From the NCBI GenBank assembly GCA_028711765.1, contig JAQTRP010000005.1, positions 1 to 37,655 on the forward strand: DNA of 37,655 bases, read 5' to 3'. Shown one piece after another: positions 17,496-25,688 of this stretch (position 1 is the first letter of the stretch; every line of letters starts with the position of its first letter). The DNA comes from Candidatus Omnitrophota bacterium. GTDB lineage: Bacteria; Omnitrophota; Omnitrophia; Omnitrophales; JAQTRP01. A program made the position numbers and the translations under genes. The notes below the pieces were generated by a model. The model did no database searches and was not told the DNA's origin. It saw only the letters and a list, made by a program, of their open reading frames with translations.

Positions 17496-17528
17496 ATCAT
17501 GTACCAGGTGCCTACACAAAGTCTTACT

Positions 17529-18983
17529 ATGGACGAGAAATTAATTTTTGAAAAATCTAAGCCGGGAAAAGAAGGCTGTTCGCTGCCTCGCGAAGGGATG
17601 GTGTCTTCGGGCCTCGAGAGCGGGATACCACCGTCTCTTAAGAGGACAGCCCCGCCGGTCCTTCCCGAGGTGAGCGAACCCGAGATCGTGCGCCATTTTA
17701 CGAACCTTTCAAGGTGCAACATGGGCGTCGACACGAATTTTTATCCTCTCGGAAGCTGCACGATGAAATATAACCCGCGCGTGAACGAGACGATAGCGCA
17801 GCTTTCGGGCTTTCGCGATATCCATCCGCTTCAGCCGGCCGATACGACCCAAGGCATGTTAAAACTGCTTTATGAGCTTGAGAGGCACCTTTCCTTAATC
17901 TGCGGTATGGAGCGCTTCACGCTTCAGCCTGCCGCGGGGGCACACGGCGAATTATGCGGGATGATGCTCGTAAGGGCTTATCATAAAAAACACGGTAACG
18001 GCAAGCGCAAAAAAGTGATCGTGCCGGATTCAAGCCACGGCACAAATCCCGCGAGCGCCGCCCTCTTCGGATTTGAAGTGGTCGTAGTCCCGTCTAATGA
18101 GCGGGGCCGTGTCGACCGGGGCACTCTGGATAGGGTGCTCAACGACGAGACGGCCTGCCTTATGATGACCAATCCGAACACGTTGGGTCTTTTTGAGGAT
18201 GAGATTGTTCCGATAGCGAAGCTCACTCACGAGCGCGGCGGACTCCTATATTATGACGGCGCGAATCTCAATGCCTGCTTGGGCAAGGTCAGGCCCGGCG
18301 ATATGGGTTTTGATATAGTGCACCTCAATCTCCACAAGACTTTTTCGACGCCGCACGGGGGAGGCGGTCCCGGCTCGGGGCCCGTCGGCGTCTCAAAGGA
18401 AATCGTCAGGTTTCTTCCTTCTCCTCTCATCGCGTTTAACAAAGGGTGCTATACACTCGAAGACAGCTCTCCTGATTCGATAGGGCGCCTCAAGCTCTTT
18501 CACGGAAATATAGGCGTTCTCGTGAGGGCGTATGCCTATATCCGCTCGATGGGGAGCGCGGGCCTCGCGCAGGCGAGCGAGGACGCGGTTCTTAGCGCCA
18601 ACTACCTTAGAAATAAGATAAGCAAGGCCTATGACGTGCCCTATAACGATTTTTGCATGCACGAGTTTGTCGCATCAGCGGCAAGACAGAACCTGAAAGG
18701 GGTGCACGCCGGCGACATCGCGAAGCGCCTCATCGATTATGGATTTCATCCGCCGACGGTTTATTTTCCTCTTATCGTTAAAGAGGCCCTTATGATTGAG
18801 CCGACGGAGACGGAGCCCAAAGAGACGCTCGAGCGGTTTATCGAGGCTATGCTCGCAATCGCGAAAGAAGCCGAAGAGAATCCCGATATAGTAAAAAAAG
18901 CTCCTCACACAACTGTGGTAGGGCGCTGCGACGAGGTCTTGGCCGCGCGCGAACCCACGTTGTGTTATCAGGCTCCAAAATAG
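17529..18983 (+). CDS. gcvPB: GcvPB, glycine decarboxylase subunit 2
   Basis: PLP-carrying subunit of the two-part P-protein. I start it at ATG 17529 (484 residues, [16 protein letters not shown]), which matches the family; the frame is open to ATG 17499, but those ten codons come from the palindromic element and a stray half-arm. PLP binds Lys270 in [18 protein letters not shown]. Other signatures are [25 protein letters not shown] and [12 protein letters not shown]. There is no good Shine-Dalgarno, probably because the element replaced the original leader. The lipoylation gene follows after 9 bp. Confidence 0.97.
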   Translation: MDEKLIFEKSKPGKEGCSLPREGMVSSGLESGIPPSLKRTAPPVLPEVSEPEIVRHFTNLSRCNMGVDTNFYPLGSCTMKYNPRVNETIAQLSGFRDIHPLQPADTTQGMLKLLYELERHLSLICGMERFTLQPAAGAHGELCGMMLVRAYHKKHGNGKRKKVIVPDSSHGTNPASAALFGFEVVVVPSNERGRVDRGTLDRVLNDETACLMMTNPNTLGLFEDEIVPIAKLTHERGGLLYYDGANLNACLGKVRPGDMGFDIVHLNLHKTFSTPHGGGGPGSGPVGVSKEIVRFLPSPLIAFNKGCYTLEDSSPDSIGRLKLFHGNIGVLVRAYAYIRSMGSAGLAQASEDAVLSANYLRNKISKAYDVPYNDFCMHEFVASAARQNLKGVHAGDIAKRLIDYGFHPPTVYFPLIVKEALMIEPTETEPKETLERFIEAMLAIAKEAEENPDIVKKAPHTTVVGRCDEVLAAREPTLCYQAPK

Positions 18984-18992
18984 ATAGCTTGT

Positions 18993-19739
18993 ATGATTTG
19001 GTCTCTTATCGATCATAATTGGTTTGACGGCGGATGGAATATGGCCGTTGACGAGGCCTTGCTCGGCGCGGCATCCGAAAGCGCCTCGCGCGAGCCTGTT
19101 TTGAGGCTTTATGGTTTTGAGAGACCGACTATCACTGCAGGCTACGGCAAACTCGATATAGGGCGGTGGAAAGAAAATGGCGTAGCGGTTTATCGCCGCC
19201 TGACAGGGGGCGGGGCGGTTTTTCACGGCAGCGACCTGACGTATTCGGTTGTAGCGCCTGTCGATATTTATGATTCTTTCCGGAGCGTCTCGTCGTCGTA
19301 CAAGGTTTTGCACGAAGTTATAAAGCGGGCGTTTATGGAGGCGGGTTACGGGCTCGATCTATGCGGAGAGCGCAGACTTCCTACGGACTATCCCGATGAA
19401 TGTTTCCGTTCACCCGTCCGCTACGATCTTTTATACAAAGCGAAGAAGGTTGCCGGCGCGGCCCAGCGGAGAGTCGGCGGGTATTTTCTGCATCAGGGCT
19501 CGATCGATCTTGAGCCTTTTCTCCGAAACGGTTCGGATTATCCTTCTTTTTTCAACCTTATGAAGGGTTTTTTTGCGCGGAGCCTTAAGTCTTATTTAGG
19601 TTGTGAAATAGAAAGCCGTGGATTAAACATCAGCGAGGAACTCAAAGCCCGCAGGCTTTATGAGGATAAATATTCACGGGCAGATTGGAACGAATCATGG
19701 AAGAAATCCAGAAACTCCTTGGCAAACTGCACTCTATAA
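18993..19739 (+). CDS. LipM/LplA-type octanoyltransferase or lipoate-protein ligase
   Basis: Cofactor transferase of the biotin/lipoate ligase fold, expected to octanoylate or lipoylate GcvH encoded in the same operon. In 248 residues it has RRLTGGGAVFHGSDLTYS (68-85), CFRSPVRYDLL with Cys137, and KVAGAAQRR with Lys152 followed by LHQGSIDL. The Cys and its spacing to the Lys resemble the active-site Cys of Bacillus LipM (octanoyl-ACP:GcvH octanoyltransferase), so LipM is my preferred reading. A lipoate-scavenging LplA remains possible, since the Cys alone does not decide. No LipA, LipL or separate LplA C-terminal domain is seen. The 3' end overlaps the next gene by about 43 bp. Confidence 0.82.
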   Translation: MIWSLIDHNWFDGGWNMAVDEALLGAASESASREPVLRLYGFERPTITAGYGKLDIGRWKENGVAVYRRLTGGGAVFHGSDLTYSVVAPVDIYDSFRSVSSSYKVLHEVIKRAFMEAGYGLDLCGERRLPTDYPDECFRSPVRYDLLYKAKKVAGAAQRRVGGYFLHQGSIDLEPFLRNGSDYPSFFNLMKGFFARSLKSYLGCEIESRGLNISEELKARRLYEDKYSRADWNESWKKSRNSLANCTL

Positions 19740-20077
19740 TCGAGTCGGATTCGAAATATAAACTCGAGGCCTACACTTTTATTTTGGGCGCCCTTGAAGA
19801 TACGATGCGCAGGCTCGATAAGCCGCGCCATGTCACGGGTAAAGAGCTTTGCGAGGGCATACGCCGCTACGGTCTTGAGCAGTTCGGGCCCCTCGCGAGG
19901 ACCGTTTTTGAACACTGGGGCGTGCGCGAAACAATGGATTTCGGCCATATTGTTTTCTCTCTCGTTGATGCCGGCCTTATGAGCAAGAACGAGAACGATT
20001 CCATTAATGATTTCAAGGACATCTTCAGTTTTGACGAGGCGTTTGACCGCGAAAGGTATCTGGATTCAAAGGACTAA
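19697..20077 (+). CDS. Minf_1886-family conserved protein, unknown function
   Basis: The 126-residue protein matches what I recall of the Minf_1886 family, common in PVC-group and related bacteria: YKLEAYTFILGALEDTMRRL, RHVTGKELCEGIRRYGLEQFGPLARTVFEHWGVRETMDFGHIVF is the conserved core (split here from about residue 17 to 90), then LVDAGLMSKNENDS. It is predicted soluble and mostly helical, with no catalytic motif visible. ATG 19697 is preferred over TTG 19685. The start lies inside the lipM/lplA end, so it is translated with the glycine cleavage operon, although no functional link is known. Confidence 0.82.
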   Translation: MEEIQKLLGKLHSIIESDSKYKLEAYTFILGALEDTMRRLDKPRHVTGKELCEGIRRYGLEQFGPLARTVFEHWGVRETMDFGHIVFSLVDAGLMSKNENDSINDFKDIFSFDEAFDRERYLDSKD

Positions 20078-20084
20078 GGTAATA

Positions 20085-20218
20085 GTCGTCAGTTGTCAGA
20101 CGTCAATGATCAGTGATTTCTGCTTTCCTTTGTTGATCCGCATATAATGTCATTCAAAAACGTGTATTTGTTATCCGCTTTTTCCAATTCTGACGACCGA
20201 TGACTGACAACTGACAAC
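20085..20218. repeat. 15-bp imperfect inverted repeat around the pcrA promoter region
   Basis: GTCGTCAGTTGTCAG at 20085-20099 is the reverse complement of 20204-20218 with one mismatch, enclosing about 104 bp. Further GTCA/TGAC steps continue on both inner sides (CTGACGACCGATGAC at 20190-20204). The interval contains a TATAAT at 20143-20148 without a convincing -35 box. It could be a miniature element remnant or a spacer repeat that carries the helicase gene's promoter. No gene is present in the gap. Confidence 0.55.
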
Positions 20219-20227
20219 TTAATTTCT

Positions 20228-22222
20228 ATGCACGCCGAAGAATTTCTCAAACAACTTAACCCTGCGCAAAAGGAGGCCGTGGCCTGCCCGGACGGGCCCA
20301 CCTTGATACTTGCCGGCGCCGGCAGCGGAAAGACCCGCGCGCTGACTTATCGTATCGCCTATCTCATAGCAAAGGGGGTGCCGCCGTTCCACATCTTGGG
20401 CGTGACGTTTACGAATAAAGCCGCTAACGAGATGCGCCAGCGCGTCAGAAGGCTTGTGCGGCACGATGTCTGGATAAGCACTTTTCATTCTACCTGCCTC
20501 CGCATATTGAGGATGGAACACGAAGCGGCGCACCTTAAGCGCAACTTCACGATCTACGATGAACACGATGAGCTTGTTCTCATCAAAGAATGCCTCAAGG
20601 AGCTCGATCATGACGAGCGTCTCATATCGCCCAAGTCTGTCCGCGAGGCCATTGACCGGGCAAAGGATTATTTAAAGCCGCCCCAGAAGCTCAAAGAGGA
20701 GGCGATGGACCGCGTGGATGAGACTATAGCCGAGGTCTACGAACGTTACGAAGAGAAACTGAAAAAGGGGAGCGCTATTGATTTTGGCGGTCTCATAATG
20801 AATACCGTTCGGCTTTTTGACGAGCACCCCGCAATCCTCAAGAAATACCAGGAGCGCTTTCGTTATGTCCTGATCGATGAATATCAAGACACGAACCACG
20901 CCCAGTACCGCCTCGTTAAACAGCTCGCGGCCTTCTATAAAAACATTACGGTGGTAGGCGATCCCGATCAATCCATTTATGCCTGGCGCGGAGCCGATAT
21001 CAGCAATATCCTTAATTTCGAGAAGGACTATCCCAACGCACGGCTTATCCGCATGGAGCAGAACTATCGCTCCGTATCGAACGTGCTGGATGCTGCAAAC
21101 GCACTCATTCGGCATAACCATCAGAGAAAGCATAAGGATCTCTGGTCGGAAAACGGGAGAGGTGAGAAAATCGTCCTTCATGAAGCTGCCGACGAGAAAG
21201 AAGAGGCCCGTATCGTGACCGGCGAGGTTGCAGCTTATCTCGATAGGGGGATTGCGCTTAAAGACATGGTTGTGTTTTACCGCGTTCACGCGCAGTCGCG
21301 CGTTCTGGAGGAGGCGCTCAGGAAGAGGAAGCTGCCTTATAGGATAATCGGCGGTGTGCGTTTTTATGACCGCAAGGAAATCAAAGATCTCATCGCCTAC
21401 CTCAGGGTGATTGCTTTTCCCAATGACGATATGAGCCTCAGGCGGATTTTAAATGTGCCGTCACGCGGTATCGGGGCTAAATCGATCGAGGCACTCGAGG
21501 CCTTCGCACCGCAAGGCCGTTTTAGCCTGAATGAAACAATCGCGAAGGCCGCCAAGATCGAAGGCTTGGGAAAACATGTGCGCCAGAGCCTTGTGAATTT
21601 TTCTTTGTTCCTTGATTCCATGCGCCGCAAGTCTAAGGAGGCTTCCGTAAGCGATATGCTGAAGCGCGTCGTTGAGTACACGGGTTATATCCGCTTGCTC
21701 GAGGAAGAAAGAACTATTGAGGCTAAATCCCGCGTGGAAAACATCAAGGAATTCTTCACCGCCGTTTATGAATTCGAGGAGAGCTTTACATCCGATAACG
21801 CCGCAACCCAGCTCGAGGCTTTTATAGAAAGTATCACGCTCGAGTCCGACGTCGATCAACTGCGCGATCAGGATAACGTGCTTAATTTAATGACCCTGCA
21901 CTCGGCAAAGGGGCTTGAATTTAAAGTTGTGTTTATGGTCGGGATGGAAGAAGAGGTTTTTCCTCACGCGAATGTGATAAACGGCGGGGATACCGCCTTA
22001 GAGGAAGAGAGACGCCTTTGCTATGTCGGTATAACTCGGGCCAAAGAGCGGCTCCATCTTAGTTACGCCGACTGCCGCAGGCTTTACGGTTACAGGGGCT
22101 TTAATCTACCTTCGAGATTCTTAGGTGAGATCCCTTCCAATCTTTATACGTACGCTTCGGATACCATGGCCGAAAGCTGCGAGCTCACGGAAGACGACGA
22201 AGTTTTTGTGAAAGAGTTATGA
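20228..22222 (+). CDS. UvrD/PcrA/Rep-type superfamily 1 DNA helicase
   Basis: 3'-5' SF1A DNA helicase for repair and replication restart. The 664 residues carry the helicase motifs in order: Q-motif LNPAQKEAV, I LAGAGSGKTR (29-37), Ia TFTNKAANEM, Ib ISTFHSTCLRILR, II DEYQDTNHAQ (about 217-226), III VVGDPDQSIYAWRGAD, IV MEQNYRS, V NLMTLHSAKGLEFKVVF, VI EEERRLCYVGITRAKERL. It is shorter than typical PcrA/UvrD (about 720-750) and lacks their long C-terminal extension, ending soon after LYTYASDTMAES. The 3' end overlaps mazG by 4 bp (ATGA). Confidence 0.95.
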   Translation: MHAEEFLKQLNPAQKEAVACPDGPTLILAGAGSGKTRALTYRIAYLIAKGVPPFHILGVTFTNKAANEMRQRVRRLVRHDVWISTFHSTCLRILRMEHEAAHLKRNFTIYDEHDELVLIKECLKELDHDERLISPKSVREAIDRAKDYLKPPQKLKEEAMDRVDETIAEVYERYEEKLKKGSAIDFGGLIMNTVRLFDEHPAILKKYQERFRYVLIDEYQDTNHAQYRLVKQLAAFYKNITVVGDPDQSIYAWRGADISNILNFEKDYPNARLIRMEQNYRSVSNVLDAANALIRHNHQRKHKDLWSENGRGEKIVLHEAADEKEEARIVTGEVAAYLDRGIALKDMVVFYRVHAQSRVLEEALRKRKLPYRIIGGVRFYDRKEIKDLIAYLRVIAFPNDDMSLRRILNVPSRGIGAKSIEALEAFAPQGRFSLNETIAKAAKIEGLGKHVRQSLVNFSLFLDSMRRKSKEASVSDMLKRVVEYTGYIRLLEEERTIEAKSRVENIKEFFTAVYEFEESFTSDNAATQLEAFIESITLESDVDQLRDQDNVLNLMTLHSAKGLEFKVVFMVGMEEEVFPHANVINGGDTALEEERRLCYVGITRAKERLHLSYADCRRLYGYRGFNLPSRFLGEIPSNLYTYASDTMAESCELTEDDEVFVKEL

Positions 22223-23001
22223 AAGATTCACTTCAGCAGTTGATATCGATCATACGGCACCTGAGGGGTCCCCGTGGTTGTCCATGGGATAGGCGGCAGA
22301 GTCTTCGTTCTATGTGCGGCCCCCTTATCGAAGAGGCCTACGAGATTATTGAGGCGATCCGTGACCGTAAGCGAAAGTTGTTAGCCGAGGAATTGGGTGA
22401 TCTTGTTTGTGTCGCACTTATGATGATAACGATAGGGGAGGAGAAATCGTTCTGGAAGCGCGGCGCTGTATTCGAGCGCGCCGCCGCCAAGATGCGGCGC
22501 CGCCATCCCCATGTGTTTGGCACGAAACGCGCGAAGTCCGCGAATGAAGCCCTGCGCGTATGGCACAGGGCGAAATTGAGCGAGAAATCGGCAGGTAAGC
22601 CTAGTATTCTTCATGGCCGGGGCCTCAGGCGGTCGTTTCCCGCGATGCTCGAGGCCGAAAAGATTCAGTCTATCGTCTCGCGCGAGGGTTTCGAGTGGGA
22701 TAATCTCTATGACGCCCTCGATAAAGCGGAAGAAGAGCTTCGTGAGCTTCGGCGCGAATGCCGTCAAGCGCGCCGCGATCGGATAGAGTCGGAAATAGGA
22801 GATCTGCTTTTTGCCATAGTTAGTTTCGCTCGTAAGGTGGGCCTATCGCCGGAGTTTGCCCTCCACCGCGCGAACGATAAATTTTGCAGGCGCTTTAAAA
22901 TTATGGAAGAGGATTTGGAGCGTCGCGGGAAGTCGCTCGCCTCGATGAGACTTCCGGAACTTGTTCGTTTCTGGGAAAAGACCAAGCGGAGGGAGAAATG
23001 A
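22219..23001 (+). CDS. mazG: MazG-type nucleoside triphosphate pyrophosphohydrolase
   Basis: All-alpha NTP pyrophosphohydrolase that removes non-canonical or excess NTPs. The 260-residue protein has the two MazG repeats. The first has CPWDRRQSLRSMCGPLIEEAYE, then EELGDLVCVALMM (the metal-binding EExxE/EExxD set) and KMRRRHPHVFG. The second has GFEWDNLYDALDKAEEEL and EIGDLLFAIVSFARK. It is coupled by ATGA overlaps to the helicase upstream and the hydrolase-like gene downstream. Residues are unusually rich in Arg. Confidence 0.93.
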   Translation: MKDSLQQLISIIRHLRGPRGCPWDRRQSLRSMCGPLIEEAYEIIEAIRDRKRKLLAEELGDLVCVALMMITIGEEKSFWKRGAVFERAAAKMRRRHPHVFGTKRAKSANEALRVWHRAKLSEKSAGKPSILHGRGLRRSFPAMLEAEKIQSIVSREGFEWDNLYDALDKAEEELRELRRECRQARRDRIESEIGDLLFAIVSFARKVGLSPEFALHRANDKFCRRFKIMEEDLERRGKSLASMRLPELVRFWEKTKRREK

Positions 23002-23864
23002 ACCGTTTGTTTATTGCAACTTTGGTTTTTGTAAGTTTAGGGTTTCTTTTACCGGTGTCTTTATTTGCGGGGGAATCTGTTCTATTCACGACGAAGGACG
23101 ACGTTGAGATACACGGCGTTCTTGAGCGAGCTGCCTCGCCGAAAGGGACGATTGTTTTGCTTCATGTCTTAGACGGGAAAAAGGAGGATTGCGCGGACCT
23201 TGCCGGTTTTCTCTGCCAAAACGGATGGAATACGCTGTGTTTCGATTTCCGCGGCCACGGCGAGAGCCTGAGGAGGGGCAAAGAGCTGGTAGGCTGGCGA
23301 GAATTTTCGGACAAAGATTACCGTTCTATGGTGCTTGATGTCGAGGCGGCGTGCCAGTTTCTCAAAGACAAGGGTCTCCCGGTTTCTATTTTGATCGGCA
23401 ACGGTATCGGCGCGAATCTCGCGGCGAATTATGCCGCGAATGACCCGTTTATCCGGGGCGTCGTGCTTTTCTCACCGGGGCTTTCTTACCGCGGCGTACG
23501 GTGCGAGCGCGCCATTTATTACTACGGTGACCGCAATCTCTTTATCGTCGCCCCCAAGGATGATGAGTCTCTTAAGAGCACGGCCCAGTATTTCGCGAGA
23601 ATCGGAAAAGGGCCTGCCGAAGTAAGGGAATCGCTGCGCCGGGGTACGAAAGAAGAACTGGCTGAAGCCGAGAAGGAGCTGAGGCAGGATCTTGCCGATT
23701 GGCTTGATATAGTAATGGGCCTTAAAAAACCTCCCACCGAGGAAGAACTACGAGCCAGGGCAAAAGAAAAGGAAAAAGAGAAAGCGTCCCGCCCTGTGCC
23801 GTTTAGCGAAAAAGACCAGGCGCACATGGATAAAATGAAGTCGCAGATAAACCTGGAGTCGTAA
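22998..23864 (+). CDS. Secreted alpha/beta-hydrolase-fold protein lacking the nucleophile serine
   Basis: A signal peptide (about residues 1-24, ending SLFAG) precedes an alpha/beta-hydrolase domain: GTIVLLHVLDG, WNTLCFDFRGHGES and ILIGNGIGANLAANYAA. The nucleophile elbow, normally GxSxG, reads GNGIG with Gly136 where the Ser should be. The region after FIVAPKDDESLKS also lacks the GxxHG-type His segment. It therefore looks like a non-catalytic exported member of the fold. The C-terminus (about 243-288) is a charged, probably helical tail rich in Lys and Glu. It overlaps mazG by 4 bp; DUF4416 follows after 16 bp. Confidence 0.8.
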   Translation: MNRLFIATLVFVSLGFLLPVSLFAGESVLFTTKDDVEIHGVLERAASPKGTIVLLHVLDGKKEDCADLAGFLCQNGWNTLCFDFRGHGESLRRGKELVGWREFSDKDYRSMVLDVEAACQFLKDKGLPVSILIGNGIGANLAANYAANDPFIRGVVLFSPGLSYRGVRCERAIYYYGDRNLFIVAPKDDESLKSTAQYFARIGKGPAEVRESLRRGTKEELAEAEKELRQDLADWLDIVMGLKKPPTEEELRARAKEKEKEKASRPVPFSEKDQAHMDKMKSQINLES

Positions 23865-23880
23865 AACAAACCGGAGTTAT

Positions 23881-24423
23881 ATGCGAAACGACACTACTTG
23901 TAAACAGGCAAAGGAAAAGGCCATTATTTTCTGCGCCGTTATGTTTCGTGAGGCGGGGTTATACAATAAGGTGAGGGATGCGCTCTTCGGTAAGTGGGGA
24001 GAGCCGCTTTTAGCAGGTCCTGTCTTTGATTTTCATTATACCGACTATTACCGTGGGGAAATGGGCGATGGCCTAAAGAAAGTTTTTCTTGTTTTCGGCA
24101 GGTTTGTTTCACCCGACCGTATCTACTCCTGGAAGCGTTGGACTAATCGGATCGAGAGGCGTCTTTCTAAGGCCGGCATGCGCTGTGTGAACATAGACCC
24201 CGGTTATCTCACGCTTTCTAAGCTTGTGCTCGCGAGCACTAAGAACTATTTTCACCGTATCTATATCCGCAAGGATATTTACGCCGAGGTGACATTGAGG
24301 TACATCAAGGATTCTTACGAGGGTTTTGAGTGGACTTATCCCGATTACAAGGATACCCCCTCGATAAAATTTTTCAATGAAGCGCGTCACTTGCTCACCG
24401 AGAGGGTAAGAGAGTCGAGATGA
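23881..24423 (+). CDS. DUF4416-family protein
   Basis: A 180-residue soluble protein that I recognise as DUF4416 from KAIIFCAVMFREAGLYNKV, GPVFDFHYTDYYRGEMG, FVSPDRIYSWKRWTNRIE, CVNIDPGYLTLSKLVLASTKN and RIYIRKDIYAEVTLRYI. The function of the family is unknown and no catalytic motif is evident, although several Asp, Tyr and His positions are strongly conserved. It shares an ATGA overlap with the M48 protease gene, so the two are co-translated. Confidence 0.85.
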   Translation: MRNDTTCKQAKEKAIIFCAVMFREAGLYNKVRDALFGKWGEPLLAGPVFDFHYTDYYRGEMGDGLKKVFLVFGRFVSPDRIYSWKRWTNRIERRLSKAGMRCVNIDPGYLTLSKLVLASTKNYFHRIYIRKDIYAEVTLRYIKDSYEGFEWTYPDYKDTPSIKFFNEARHLLTERVRESR

Positions 24424-25547
24424 ACGAAAATATTTCAACTGCCAAGGCTTATCAGCGCAAAAAGAACTGGCTTTTTCTTTTCAACATCGTTATGACGTTT
24501 GTTCTCCTTGTCATTGTTCTTGTGACGGGGCTGTCGGGTTTTATGAGAGATATGGCCCTATCGGTTTCAACGGTATTTGTTGCCGCGATCTTCTTCTATT
24601 TTGTGTTTTTGTCTTTGTTCTTTTTTGTTTTTGACGTGGCGATTGATTTTTACGGCGGCTATATTCTCGAACATCAATTCGGGCTTTCTAATCAGCGCCT
24701 TACAGGATGGGTATGGGAGTCTTTAAAGCGCTATGTCCTGACGTTTGTCGTGGCGCTCGTCCTTGTTGAGGCGTTATATCTTTTAATACGTTTTTCCCCC
24801 CAGGCGTGGTGGTTTCTCGCATGGGTCTTGTGGATTCTTTTCTCCTTAGTATTGGGGAAATTATTTCCTGTCCTTATCGTGCCTATTTTCTATAAATACT
24901 CCCCCGTCGCCGATGAAGTTTTAAGGGAGCGGATTCTTGGCATGGCGCGGGAAAACGGCCTCCATGCGCGGAATGTTTATTCCCTGAATCTTAGCAAGAC
25001 AACGAAGAAGGCGAACGCGGCTTTTTGCGGTTTCGGCAAGACCCGGCGCGTTATCCTTTCCGATTCGTTAATCGGGAATTTTTCTCACGACGAGATCCTG
25101 AGTGTTGTAGCGCATGAGATAGGGCATTATAAAAAGAGGCATCTCTGGAAACACGCGGGGTTCAGCGCTTGTACAAGCCTTGTGTCTTTTTATATTATTT
25201 TTTACTGTGTCTCTAGGGCCGCGGGCTCGTGGGGCATTAAGGGAGCGGATGATTTCGCGAATCTTCCCCTGCTCGGCCTTCTATCCTTTCTGGCTGGGCT
25301 TGTGCTTATGCCGCTCGGCAACCTTTATTCGCGCCATATGGAGCGCGAGGCCGATTGCTTCGCCTTAAAGAAGACGGGAGATAAAGCATCTTTTATTTCC
25401 ACAATGCGAAAACTAGCGGCGATGAATTTAGCCGATCCCAATCCGAATCCCTTGATCGAGTTTTTCCTCTATTCGCATCCGTCGATAAAGAAGCGTATCG
25501 AATTTGCTGAGAGTACACAGATGATCACAGATGGGATACACAGATGA
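24420..25547 (+). CDS. M48-family membrane metalloprotease (Ste24/CAAX protease-like)
   Basis: Integral membrane zinc protease of 375 residues with N-terminal helices at about 16-40, 46-75, 105-125 and 130-155, an ILEHQFGLSNQ segment typical of Ste24-type enzymes, the zinc motif HEIGH at 232-236, two further helices, and the third ligand in SRHMEREADCFAL. YSHPSIKKRIEF closes the conserved part. The last dozen residues (STQMITDGIHR) are read from a tandem repeat that begins at 25515, so the original C-terminus was probably slightly different. In eukaryotes Ste24 processes prenylated proteins; in bacteria a quality-control role is usually inferred. Confidence 0.93.
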   Translation: MNENISTAKAYQRKKNWLFLFNIVMTFVLLVIVLVTGLSGFMRDMALSVSTVFVAAIFFYFVFLSLFFFVFDVAIDFYGGYILEHQFGLSNQRLTGWVWESLKRYVLTFVVALVLVEALYLLIRFSPQAWWFLAWVLWILFSLVLGKLFPVLIVPIFYKYSPVADEVLRERILGMARENGLHARNVYSLNLSKTTKKANAAFCGFGKTRRVILSDSLIGNFSHDEILSVVAHEIGHYKKRHLWKHAGFSACTSLVSFYIIFYCVSRAAGSWGIKGADDFANLPLLGLLSFLAGLVLMPLGNLYSRHMEREADCFALKKTGDKASFISTMRKLAAMNLADPNPNPLIEFFLYSHPSIKKRIEFAESTQMITDGIHR

Positions 25548-25560
25548 TCGCAGATGGGAA
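25515..25560. repeat. 23-nt tandem repeat at the M48 gene 3' end
   Basis: ACACAGATGATCACAGATGG (first 20 of 23 nt, 25515-25537) is repeated at 25538-25560 with two substitutions; a third partial CACAGAT follows at 25564. Each unit is itself built of CACAGATG-type subunits. The M48 stop codon (25545-25547) lies inside the second unit. Confidence 0.8.
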
Positions 25561-25581
25561 TCTCACAGATAAAAAAGAGAG

Positions 25582-25639
25582 TTGCCTATATGTACCTGGT
25601 ACCGGTCCCATTAATCCGGTACCAGGTACATATAGGCAA
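25582..25639. repeat. GTACC palindromic element, copy 3 (M48 protease-TPR gene)
   Basis: Perfect 23-bp inverted repeat: arms 25582-25604 and 25617-25639, loop GTCCCATTAATC at 25605-25616, identical to copy 2. The outer 10 nt are TTGCCTATAT and ATATAGGCAA; pairing continues with a G-T and an A-T pair outward. It lies 34 bp after the M48 stop codon and 49 bp before the next start. Confidence 0.94.
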
Positions 25640-25688
25640 TTTCTGTTTGCCGACGCAGAAAATCGCACACGGCTTTAGAGAATAGAAA

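Noticed and set aside
17435-17734. Minus-strand frame whose product ends with a VPGTG-type sequence
   Set aside because: That part is simply the translated GTACC palindrome and the rest is antisense to gcvPB; it is a known kind of spurious protein made by such repeats.
18675-19313. Minus-strand open frame of 212 codons opposite gcvPB and the lipoylation gene
   Set aside because: It crosses two real genes in antisense and has no recognisable motif; the same applies to the long minus frames at 12792-13412, 15155-15733 and 20672-21289.
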